Part shown: piece by piece, positions 1 through 5,254 of the stretch | Layout: each line of letters starts with the position of its first letter | Numbering within the stretch: position 1 is the stretch's first letter | Source of the DNA: Betaproteobacteria bacterium | Lineage (GTDB): Bacteria; Pseudomonadota; Gammaproteobacteria; Burkholderiales; Gallionellaceae | Assembly (NCBI GenBank): GCA_028871775.1 | Contig: JAGWMH010000137.1 | Coordinates: forward strand, 1-5,254 | Direction: 5' to 3' | Length of the DNA stretch: 5,254 nt | Notes under the pieces: generated by a model | What the model saw: the letters and a program-made list of their open reading frames with translations, nothing else | The model's database searches: none | Told to the model about the DNA's origin: nothing | Translations under genes and position numbers: made by a program

Positions 1-1152
1 TACGATGATCCTGATCTTCTGTTCATCACCCTCAATTGTACAATCCGGGCAGAGCAGTTCAGTTTTCAGCTCCTTGTTTTCCAGCGCGAGACGATGATCC
101 TGAATCACGCCTTCAATCACCGGACGGATTGCCACGGTTTTCTGTGCAAGCACGGTTTTTCCGGTGAGCAGCGCATTGAAGTTCAGGAGATCCTCAATCC
201 GCTTCTGCAGCTGTATGCTGTTGGCGAGGAGAATTGCCGCGATTTTCTTTTGCTTGTCCGTGAGCTGCCCCGCGATGCCTTCGCTGAGCAGCCCCGCGCC
301 TTCGCGGATCGAGGTGAGCGGCGTCTTGAGCTCATGCGAGACATGCAGCAGGAACGTGGTCTTCTCTCTTTCCAGCTCAAGCAGCGACGCGCGCAGCCAC
401 TCCAGCTTTTCGCCCAGCCGTTGCAAGTCCTGCGGCCCGTCAATTTTCACGGCTTTCGACAGCCCGCCGCTGCCCATGGACTGTATCGCGCCATTGATTT
501 GTTGAATCGGAGTGGTGATCAACCGGGAAACGCTGAACGCCAACAGCACGGCGAAAGGCATCATCAGCACCACGAGCCAGAGCGTGATGCGGCTTGCGTC
601 ATCCGCCATAGCCTGCATGGTGTCCATTTTGCGCTCAACCGGGACGTCGCCCTTGGATAAAAATGCATTCACCGAATCCTGCAACCCAGCGAAATCGATG
701 CGCAAATGCTTGGGCTTTTCATGCCCGGCAGACAATTTGCTGATCTGCAGAAAAATCTCGGCTTCCAAGGAATCTACCTTCTCAAGGAGAGCCATTTGGC
801 TCTTGGTTAGCTGCAGGGCGGAAAGTCCCGCCAATGCTTCGCGAAACTTGCTGCGGCTCTGGTAATAGCCATCCAGTACGGACGCATCATTCAGAATGTG
901 CGAGAGCTTGACGCTGTGCTCCATCTTCTCCAACTGGCTCACCAGAATCTTGCTGTAGCGCTCAATCTGCTTTACCTGGTGCACCATCTGCCGCACCTGC
1001 TTTGAGAGCTGGTTGATGGATTTGGCGCCGTAAATTAGCGGAACGGTCAAAGGCACCGCAAACACCAGCAGGCAAGCAAGTATTAGCCCGGAAAACGAGC
1101 GGGTTCGCAGGATAAACAGTTTCCTTGAAAAGCTAACGACGAAATTGCTCAT
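1..1152 (-). CDS. Sensor histidine kinase, GlrK/QseE-like, N-terminal 384 residues (3' end outside window)
   Basis: This is an inner-membrane two-component sensor kinase, which autophosphorylates on histidine and passes phosphate to a response regulator. The reading frame is open from ATG 1152-1150 to window base 1, giving 384 codons without a stop. Visible order: a basic N-terminus, membrane segment at about 18-40, a sensor region with long heptad-like helices at about 45-185, a second membrane segment at about 189-208, a HAMP linker at about 209-262, then the H-box VSHELKTPLTSIREG with phosphoacceptor His273. The sequence stops at DEQKIRIIV, where the N-box should follow, so the N, G1, F and G2 ATP-binding boxes lie off the window. 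The H-box and overall layout resemble GlrK/QseE, which is about 475 residues in E. coli, so roughly 90 residues are missing. A TAA directly precedes the ATG in frame, fixing the earliest start. No good Shine-Dalgarno is seen. In known GlrK systems the partner is a sigma-54-type regulator, which would lie beyond base 1. Confidence 0.93.
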   Translation of the reverse strand, partial: MSNFVVSFSRKLFILRTRSFSGLILACLLVFAVPLTVPLIYGAKSINQLSKQVRQMVHQVKQIERYSKILVSQLEKMEHSVKLSHILNDASVLDGYYQSRSKFREALAGLSALQLTKSQMALLEKVDSLEAEIFLQISKLSAGHEKPKHLRIDFAGLQDSVNAFLSKGDVPVERKMDTMQAMADDASRITLWLVVLMMPFAVLLAFSVSRLITTPIQQINGAIQSMGSGGLSKAVKIDGPQDLQRLGEKLEWLRASLLELEREKTTFLLHVSHELKTPLTSIREGAGLLSEGIAGQLTDKQKKIAAILLANSIQLQKRIEDLLNFNALLTGKTVLAQKTVAIRPVIEGVIQDHRLALENKELKTELLCPDCTIEGDEQKIRIIV

Positions 1153-1361
1153 TTAACTGAACTGATGCCGATTTAGTACCTTGTTGATAGGGGCACGCGT
1201 CATTGCGGCTGATGCGAATTGAGTGTAGTTCTCAAAATTTTCGGCTTGTGACATCCCGCCCGAGAGGATCCGGCGCACGCTGCTGGACGCATGTAACGGA
1301 TGTTGCCAGTTCCAGCTACACCTACACCTTGTGGCACAGCTGATATTAACATGTCGCCTAA
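1153..1361. other. Non-coding gap upstream of the kinase gene
   Basis: No convincing gene is seen on either strand. The stretch lies between the kinase start and the IS5-like tip and should contain the kinase promoter, reading leftward. I found no -35/-10 pair good enough to name. The only repeat noted is a short CTACAC doubling near 1317-1328. A small leftward reading frame covers most of this gap, but it runs through the left end of the IS3 element and has no recognisable motif, so it is not called. Confidence 0.6.
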
Positions 1362-1393
1362 GGAAGGTCTGAACAAGTCGCAACAAATGGGAA
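1362..1393. mobile_element. Probable remnant: terminal tip of an IS5-family element
   Basis: The 16 bases at 1362-1377 (GGAAGGTCTGAACAAG) match the terminal inverted repeat of E. coli IS5, recalled as GGAAGGTGCGAACAAG, at 14 of 16 positions. They are followed by TC, as in IS5. Directly before them is CTAA (1358-1361), which fits the YTAR target duplication known for the IS5 group. The tip is cut off after 32 bases by the left end of the IS3 element at 1394. No matching opposite end or IS5-type transposase is seen to the right of the IS3 element. The identification relies on memory of the IS5 end and on one short match. It could instead be the end of a related miniature element. Confidence 0.5.
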
Positions 1394-1424
1394 TGACGTA
1401 AGCTGAATTTCAAAGAATCCAACG
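1394..1424 (+). repeat. Left terminal inverted repeat (IRL) of the IS3 element
   Basis: The 31 bases match the reverse complement of 2636-2666 at 23 positions. Conserved blocks are the terminal TGAC, GCTG, TCAAAGA and the inner TCCAACG. In this family the ends are the transposase binding and cleavage sites, and TGA is a common terminal trinucleotide. The orfA start lies 35 bp inward. Confidence 0.9.
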
Positions 1425-1447
1425 TTTCGTAAAATAGGAACAGAAAC

Positions 1448-1452
1448 GGAGG
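1448..1452 (+). promoter_or_regulatory. Ribosome binding site deciding the GTG start of orfA
   Basis: GGAGG sits six bases before GTG 1459. An in-frame TAG at 1435-1437 excludes any longer start, and no ATG, GTG or TTG lies between that stop and 1459, so this non-ATG start is well supported. Confidence 0.85.
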
Positions 1453-1458
1453 ACGAAG

Positions 1459-1761
1459 GTGGAGAAATTACCGAGGGCGCAATACAGCTCTGAATTCAGA
1501 GAGCAGGCGGTACGAACATACCAGGAAAGTGGCTTGTCAGTGGCCGAGGTTGCAAAACGGCTATCCCTGCCGAAGGCGACACTGAATAACTGGGTGATTG
1601 CAGCCGGGCAAGGCAAGCTGGCAGAGATAGGCAAGAACCAGAAGCCGCTGACTGAGATGGAAATGGAGCTATCAAGACTGAAGCGAGAGTTAGCGGAAAC
1701 CAGGATGGAGCGCGATTTCCTAAAAAAGTGCACGGCCTATTTCGCGAAGGAGTCGCGGTGA
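1459..1761 (+). CDS. IS3-family transposase OrfA (DNA-binding subunit)
   Basis: This 100-residue protein has the layout of IS3-family OrfA. A helix-turn-helix lies at about residues 11-47, with a typical recognition region (GLSVAEVAKRLSLPKATLNNWV). A coiled coil or leucine zipper follows at about 64-90, with hydrophobic residues at heptad spacing (Met67, Leu71, Leu74, Leu78, Leu88). In this family OrfA binds the element ends and regulates transposition, while the frameshifted OrfAB product is the active enzyme. Translation starts at GTG with GGAGG six bases upstream. Its stop TGA (1759-1761) overlaps the GTG of orfB (1758-1760), an arrangement that suggests translational coupling. Codons 89-90 (AAA AAG) form part of the slippery heptamer. 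The gene appears intact. Confidence 0.93.
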   Translation: MEKLPRAQYSSEFREQAVRTYQESGLSVAEVAKRLSLPKATLNNWVIAAGQGKLAEIGKNQKPLTEMEMELSRLKRELAETRMERDFLKKCTAYFAKESR

Positions 1762-1770
1762 AATATGGTC
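1722..1770 (+). promoter_or_regulatory. Programmed -1 frameshift cassette: A_AAA_AAG plus stem-loop
   Basis: The heptamer A AAA AAG occupies 1722-1728 in the correct phase of orfA, and slipping back one base continues into the orfB frame at GTG 1728. After a 5-base spacer (1729-1733) the sequence can fold into a bulged stem. The pairings are 1734-1737 with 1767-1770 (including one G-U), 1738-1743 with 1760-1765, and 1744-1747 with 1753-1756. Bulges are at 1757-1759 and 1766. The loop 1748-1752 reads AGGAG, part of the orfB Shine-Dalgarno. Slippery site, spacer length and hairpin agree with known -1 signals in the IS3 family. The fused OrfAB would be 391 residues. Confidence 0.85.
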
Positions 1771-2633
1771 GAATTGAGTCCTTGCGACAAAGCTACCCGG
1801 TAGCGCTGATGTGCCGGTCTCTTGGGGTGTCGGAGTGCGGTTACCATGCATGGCGGGGTCGCCCACCGTCCGTGCGCAGCCAGGAGAATATGCGGCTGGA
1901 AGCGGAAATTATGGCGGCGCACCGGCGCACACGGGAGAGCTATAGTGCAGAACGCCTGCGCAGTGACTTGGCAGATCATGGCGTACAGGCTACGCCATAC
2001 CGCATTAGGAAGCTGCGCTCGAAGCTGGGCCTGCGTTGCAAGCAGAAGCGCAAGTTCAGGGTAACAACAGATTCCGCGCATAAATTGCCGGTTGCGCCCA
2101 ACTTGCTGAACCGGGAGTTTGGAGTCAGTGCGCCGAACAAGGCGTGGGTATCGGATATTACCTACATCCCGACTGACGAGGGCTGGCTGTATCTGGCTGG
2201 CCTGAAAGACCTGTTTAATGGCGAACTGGTGGGCTATGCCATGTGTGAGCGTATGAGCCAATCCTTGGTTATGCAAGCCTTGTTCCGGGCGGTTTCGACC
2301 AAGCGCCCGCCCAAGGGGCTGATTCACCATTCTGATCGCGGCAGCCAATATTGTGCGAGGGATTACCAGAAGCTGTTGCGCCAGTTCGGCATGAAAGCTT
2401 CCATGAGCCGCAAGGGGGATTGCTGGGACAACGCGCCGATGGAGAGTTTCTGGGGAACGCTCAAGAACGAACTGGTGCATCACTGCAAATTCCAGACTCG
2501 GCAACAGGCAAAACAGGAGATCAGCGAGTACATCGAGGTCTTCTATAACAGACAACGCAAGCAGAAAAGGCTGGGCTACCTGTCACCTGCTGCGTTTACG
2601 CAGCGATACTATGCAACACTACTCGCCGCTTAA
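1728..2633 (+). CDS. IS3-family transposase OrfB (catalytic DDE part)
   Basis: This is the retroviral-integrase-type catalytic part of the transposase, which cuts and joins the element ends. The frame from 1728 is 301 residues and is entered mainly by -1 frameshifting from orfA. A separate OrfB could start at GTG 1758 (291 residues), with AAGGAG five bases before it. Numbering from 1728, an HTH_21-like N-terminal region spans about 50-110 and the rve catalytic core about 135-290. The triad is complete: Asp143 in SDITYI, Asp203 in HHSDRGSQY and Glu239 in APMESFWGTLK. The 35 residues between the second Asp and the Glu are the canonical DD(35)E spacing. The C-terminus has the usual FYNRQRKQKRLGYLSP signature. 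No internal stop or frameshift damage is visible, so the enzyme is probably functional. Confidence 0.96.
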   Translation: MHGLFREGVAVKYGRIESLRQSYPVALMCRSLGVSECGYHAWRGRPPSVRSQENMRLEAEIMAAHRRTRESYSAERLRSDLADHGVQATPYRIRKLRSKLGLRCKQKRKFRVTTDSAHKLPVAPNLLNREFGVSAPNKAWVSDITYIPTDEGWLYLAGLKDLFNGELVGYAMCERMSQSLVMQALFRAVSTKRPPKGLIHHSDRGSQYCARDYQKLLRQFGMKASMSRKGDCWDNAPMESFWGTLKNELVHHCKFQTRQQAKQEISEYIEVFYNRQRKQKRLGYLSPAAFTQRYYATLLAA

Positions 2634-2635
2634 CC

Positions 2636-2666
2636 CGTTGGACTCTTTGATTGACAGCAGAGGTCA
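2636..2666 (-). repeat. Right terminal inverted repeat (IRR) of the IS3 element
   Basis: This is the partner of the left repeat, with 23 of 31 positions identical when reversed. It begins 3 bases after the orfB stop codon TAA (2631-2633). It also contains TTGACA at 2651-2656 reading outward, a perfect sigma-70 -35 hexamer. Known IS3-family members use such a -35 in the right end to build a strong promoter at the circle junction. Confidence 0.9.
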
Positions 2667-2678
2667 TACCGGCATATT
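2651..2678 (+). promoter_or_regulatory. Possible hybrid outward promoter spanning the IS right end
   Basis: TTGACA at 2651-2656 is a perfect -35 inside the right inverted repeat, pointing out of the element. Sixteen bases later, outside the element, CATATT at 2673-2678 matches the -10 consensus at four of six positions. Transcription would begin near 2685, about 60 bases before the lipase ATG. Outward hybrid promoters of this build are known for IS3-family elements. The call is inferred from motif match and position only. Confidence 0.5.
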
Positions 2679-2686
2679 GCAATCAA

Positions 2687-2719
2687 TAGCGTTCTTTCTA
2701 ACAAAAGCCCCCAACGCTA
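2687..2719. repeat. 7-bp inverted repeat in the lipase leader
   Basis: TAGCGTT (2687-2693) and AACGCTA (2713-2719) are perfect reverse complements separated by 19 bases. They lie between the possible promoter and the lipase ribosome binding site. This could be a repressor half-site pair or a leader hairpin. No T-run follows, so it is not a terminator. A chance occurrence cannot be excluded. Confidence 0.35.
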
Positions 2720-2743
2720 AATTCATACAGAAAAAGGAACATC

Positions 2744-3535
2744 ATGAAAGATTTTGAAAATAACACCCGAGCGTTTTCAAAGATAAATGCATATTGGCTT
2801 GGTATGGCATCAAAGATAGCCTATGCCAACAAGAACGTCATTCAACAAAATATAGCCAAGTGGGGGCTGCATGATTTTGAGTTTTTTGAGCACAAAGACA
2901 CCCAAGCATTCATCGCCGGCAATGACAAAACACTTGTGCTCACATTTCGGGGAACAGAACCAACGAACCCCAAAGACTGGTCCACCGATTTTAATGCTGC
3001 ATTCACGGCCGGACCCGGCGGAATGGTTCATGAAGGATTCCTTATCGCGCTCAATTATGTCTGGAGTGATATCTGGAATTACATAAGAGAAAACCGTAAA
3101 AGCCGCTCACTTTGGGTTACAGGGCATAGCCTGGGGGGTGCCCTGGCAACACTGGCCGCCGCGAAACTGCGATTGGAGAAAGATGAACCGATCAATGGGC
3201 TATACACCTTCGGCCAGCCGCGCGCTGGCAACCGCGACTTCGCAAACAGGTTTGACAGTGACTTTAGCACGCAGACATTCCGCTACGTCAATAATGCAGA
3301 CATGGTGCCAAGAGTGCCGCCTCGCATATCAGGATACAGCCATGTTGGAACTTTCAGATATTTCGATGATAAGGGAAATGAGGACGACACCATGGACTGG
3401 TTTGACCAAATCGTCGATCGAGCCGAGGGGGTCATTGAATCAATATTGAATTCGGACAAGTGGAAAAAAGGTCTTCTTCATCACCCCATGGACAGATATA
3501 TCGAGTGCCTTGAAAAGGCTGCTTACCCGGAATAA
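2744..3535 (+). CDS. Class 3 lipase-like alpha/beta hydrolase
   Basis: The 263-residue product belongs to the class 3 (fungal-type) lipase family, enzymes that hydrolyse acylglycerols or phospholipids. Seen directly: the oxyanion strand TFRGT at 67-71, the nucleophile elbow TGHSLGGA with Ser129, the acid residue Asp186 in YVNNADMVPRVPP, and two candidate catalytic histidines. His247 in HHPMDRYIECLEK fits the family's C-terminal histidine best, with His200 as the alternative. The triad therefore seems complete and the length is normal for a stand-alone catalytic domain. No signal peptide or membrane segment is present, so the protein is cytoplasmic unless exported by a non-Sec route such as type VI secretion, for which there is no evidence here. 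AAAGGAA at 2733-2739 gives a good ribosome binding site. It lies 77 bp from the IS3 right end and 41 bp before the patatin gene in the same direction, so an operon is likely. Substrate unknown. Confidence 0.93.
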   Translation: MKDFENNTRAFSKINAYWLGMASKIAYANKNVIQQNIAKWGLHDFEFFEHKDTQAFIAGNDKTLVLTFRGTEPTNPKDWSTDFNAAFTAGPGGMVHEGFLIALNYVWSDIWNYIRENRKSRSLWVTGHSLGGALATLAAAKLRLEKDEPINGLYTFGQPRAGNRDFANRFDSDFSTQTFRYVNNADMVPRVPPRISGYSHVGTFRYFDDKGNEDDTMDWFDQIVDRAEGVIESILNSDKWKKGLLHHPMDRYIECLEKAAYPE

Positions 3536-3564
3536 GCAGGATTAGTAAAGCTGAATTGCCACTG

Positions 3565-3570
3565 AGAGGA
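3565..3570 (+). promoter_or_regulatory. Ribosome binding site of the patatin-like gene
   Basis: AGAGGA lies six bases before ATG 3577. It supports this start for a gene whose frame leaves the window. The 41-bp gap after the lipase stop shows no terminator-like hairpin, which fits co-transcription. Confidence 0.7.
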
Positions 3571-3576
3571 AAGCCC

Positions 3577-5254
3577 ATGAACTCTGAAGCGAACGGAGCA
3601 AGCAGACCATCAGGGTCCACTAATTTTAAGCAAGTATTTGAAGATGAGCTTGCCGAATTAAAGGAACATTCTCCGGAGTGTGACAGAAACAGGCTGGTGG
3701 GCCTGGCGTTTTCCGGGGGCGGGATTCGAAGCGCAACTTTCAACCTCGGAGTCATTCAATCGCTTGCCAGGAACGGCCTCTTGGGTAGATTCGATTACCT
3801 GTCCACGGTTTCCGGAGGAGGGTATATCGGTTCGTGGCTTTCCGCGCAATTACACCGTACCAAGGGCAACAAGGATGAGATTAACCAGTTCCAGAGCGAG
3901 ATAAAAGACAATAAAAAAACCGGCCTCGAATCGGAGTCCGTTACCTGGTTGCGCCAGTACAGCAACTATTTGACACCAAAAAAAGGCTTGTCGGGCGACA
4001 CGCTGGCGGCAATTGGCACCTGGCTGCGCAATACGTTGCTCAATCAGGCTACTCTTGGCTTATTCTTCGCGTCGCTCATCTTGCTGCTGCAAATGGTGTT
4101 GCTGACACTCAACGGCATCGGGTGGCTTGGGACACAATACTCGAACCTATGGTTACTGCTGAGCGTAGTCTTGATATGTTGCGCGATTGCCCTGTGTGTC
4201 GCGTATTTGCCGAAGTTGTGTTGCTGTGCATGCAGCAAGAATATGGCGACAACAAAAAAAGAAGCCCGGCAGCCAACAAATTGGATCATTCTCATTGCGG
4301 TAGCCGCAGCTTACGGAATGAGCCTGTGGATTTATTCGACCAGTTCTTTGACGAATGCATGGACGGATACCGTCGATCAAAGCAAAACAGACCAGATCAG
4401 CCTGCTCAAATTAGTGCTCCACGAATTGCCGTTGATCTCCAGTGGCGATCAAATCTCCTCACCCATGCTGACCGCGATTGAAGCCTATTGGTCGCCTATA
4501 GTTATCGCCGGAATGTGGGCAATCATCTACGTCCTGCCATGGGTAATCGCCGCACTCTACTCCCTGATGAAGCCTGAATTGAAGCGCTGCGCGCAGTGCT
4601 CTCACACACAAGATGAGGGCAGTTCCGAAGAATCCTCGCCCACCGCTGAGCAAGCCTCTTCCTCGCCACTTCAGTTCGCAGTAGGCAGCATCTTGAGCGC
4701 CGTGATCGCAGGCGCTTTCGGCGGATGGCTGATATACCAGTTGTCTCATGTCATCGCACAACAAAGCGAAGACATTCGCCTGTGGTGGGCGGCAGGCTTC
4801 GGCACTCCGCTGCTCCTGATGATTTTCTGTCTGATCCTGGTGCTGCACCAGGGATTGATGGCGCGCATGTTTCGCGTAAGCCAACTGGAATGGTGGGCGC
4901 GCTTGGGAGGGTATGTCCTGCTGGTTGCGGCGGCATGGGCCGGCATCCATGCCCTGCTGATCTATGCGCCGCCCCTGCTCAACATGCTGAAGTCCCAATT
5001 CATCGCCGCCGGTGGATTGGCCTGGGCTGCCCATTCGCTCGCCGGCATCATCCTTGGCAAAAGCGCTGGCACCTCGGGGCAAGGCAGCAAGCAATGGAAA
5101 GAATGGATCACCCGCGCCGCGCCATATGTGTTTGTGCTGGGCTGCCTGGTAGCAACGTCATGGGGCGTGCATGCGCTGATGCATCGGTTCGGCACCGAAG
5201 AAACACCCTGCAGCTTGAACCTTATCGTGGCAGACGATAAAGCGCCTCCACCTT
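3577..5254 (+). CDS. Patatin-like phospholipase with large multi-pass membrane region (3' end outside window)
   Basis: The frame runs open from ATG 3577 to the window end, giving 559 complete codons. The N-terminal half shows patatin signatures. LAFSGGGIRSATFNLGV (43-59) carries the GGGxR oxyanion loop with Arg51, and DYLSTVSGGGYIGSWL (73-88) carries the nucleophile Ser79. The elbow is TVSGGG rather than strict GxSxG, as I recall for long membrane-bound bacterial patatins. A linker containing SNYLTPKKGLSGDTL and WLRNTLLN follows. Then come about nine hydrophobic segments, near 160-179, 191-211, 236-254, 304-330, 367-390, 405-425, 443-464, 475-494 and 513-533. The second half of the patatin fold, with the catalytic Asp (usually DGG/DGA), must lie beyond the window, so activity cannot be confirmed. 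A cytoplasmic N-terminus places the basic loops 212-235 and 331-366 inside the cell; both hold cysteine clusters. Patatins release fatty acids from membrane lipids; here the substrate is unknown. Probably co-transcribed with the lipase gene. Confidence 0.88.
   Translation, partial: MNSEANGASRPSGSTNFKQVFEDELAELKEHSPECDRNRLVGLAFSGGGIRSATFNLGVIQSLARNGLLGRFDYLSTVSGGGYIGSWLSAQLHRTKGNKDEINQFQSEIKDNKKTGLESESVTWLRQYSNYLTPKKGLSGDTLAAIGTWLRNTLLNQATLGLFFASLILLLQMVLLTLNGIGWLGTQYSNLWLLLSVVLICCAIALCVAYLPKLCCCACSKNMATTKKEARQPTNWIILIAVAAAYGMSLWIYSTSSLTNAWTDTVDQSKTDQISLLKLVLHELPLISSGDQISSPMLTAIEAYWSPIVIAGMWAIIYVLPWVIAALYSLMKPELKRCAQCSHTQDEGSSEESSPTAEQASSSPLQFAVGSILSAVIAGAFGGWLIYQLSHVIAQQSEDIRLWWAAGFGTPLLLMIFCLILVLHQGLMARMFRVSQLEWWARLGGYVLLVAAAWAGIHALLIYAPPLLNMLKSQFIAAGGLAWAAHSLAGIILGKSAGTSGQGSKQWKEWITRAAPYVFVLGCLVATSWGVHALMHRFGTEETPCSLNLIVADDKAPPP

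Larger units (their letters stand above)
1394..2666 (+). mobile_element. Complete IS3-family insertion sequence, 1273 bp
   Basis: The element is bounded by imperfect 31-bp inverted repeats beginning TGAC at both ends. It contains the family's two overlapping frames, orfA and orfB, joined by a -1 frameshift signal. Its length is typical of the family (about 1.2-1.5 kb). All visible parts look intact: orfA helix-turn-helix and leucine zipper, the slippery site, the DD(35)E catalytic core, and both ends. It is therefore potentially active. The residues around the A/B junction (FLKKCTAYFAKESR, then VKYGRIE) resemble the IS3/IS51-type subgroups, but the subgroup is not certain. Flanking bases are GGGAA on the left and TACCG on the right, so no 3-5 bp target duplication is present. 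Confidence 0.93.

Noticed and set aside
94..660. Plus-strand 188-codon reading frame inside the kinase region
   Set aside because: It is a shadow of the minus-strand kinase, whose H-box and HAMP regions are plainly encoded there.
1153..1422. 89-codon minus-strand reading frame between the kinase and the IS3 element
   Set aside because: It crosses the IS3 left end and the IS5-like tip, so it is a composite of unrelated DNA, and it has no recognisable motif.
1737..2555. 272-codon minus-strand reading frame opposite the transposase
   Set aside because: It is antisense to orfB, which has a full DD(35)E core. The translation shows no recognisable domain.
2679..2706. TTGCAA/TAACAA as the lipase promoter
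   Set aside because: It matches consensus at only four and three of six positions with 16-base spacing, weaker than the TTGACA/CATATT pair just upstream.
2687..2730. Inverted repeat as a transcription terminator for the IS3 element
   Set aside because: The loop is long and no T-run follows on the plus strand.
4459..5094. 211-codon minus-strand reading frame opposite the patatin-like gene
   Set aside because: The plus frame encodes coherent membrane segments continuous with the patatin domain. The minus product has a low-complexity, shadow-like composition rich in Gln, Arg and His.
2744..5254. Type VI secretion lipase effector locus
   Set aside because: No VgrG, Hcp, PAAR or adaptor sequence and no immunity-like gene is seen in the window. 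The patatin-like protein is an integral membrane protein, unlike secreted effectors.
1..5254. tRNA, rRNA or CRISPR array
   Set aside because: No cloverleaf-like segment, rRNA-like stretch or regularly spaced repeat was found on reading the window.

Overview
The window looks like an accessory stretch of a proteobacterial chromosome, most likely beta- or gammaproteobacterial. This rests on a GlrK/QseE-like sensor kinase, balanced to moderately high GC, and IS3- and IS5-type insertion sequence signatures. The species cannot be named from the sequence.

Layout. (1) Positions 1-1152, minus strand, hold the N-terminal 384 codons of a membrane sensor histidine kinase; its ATP-binding part lies beyond the window start. 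(2) Positions 1153-1361 hold no gene I can support. (3) Positions 1362-1393 look like one surviving tip of an IS5-family element, preceded by a CTAA of the kind IS5 targets. (4) Positions 1394-2666 are a complete 1273-bp IS3-family insertion sequence. It has 31-bp imperfect inverted repeats, orfA, orfB with an intact DD(35)E triad, and a -1 frameshift site followed by a bulged stem-loop. No target duplication is visible. (5) Positions 2744-3535, plus strand, encode a soluble class 3 (alpha/beta hydrolase) lipase. (6) Positions 3577-5254, plus strand, encode the first 559 residues of a large patatin-like protein, with an N-terminal catalytic half followed by a block of about nine membrane segments; it runs off the window end.

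How the parts fit. The lipase and patatin genes are co-oriented, 41 bp apart, each with its own ribosome binding site, and look like an operon. Two acyl hydrolases of unrelated folds side by side, one soluble and one membrane-embedded, suggest a lipid-cleaving or lipid-remodelling function, but nothing in the window identifies substrate or purpose. The right end of the IS3 element carries a perfect outward TTGACA with a plausible -10 just outside the element, so the insertion sequence may drive this operon. The IS5-like remnant and the missing target duplication suggest that the kinase side and the lipase side were joined by an IS-linked rearrangement.
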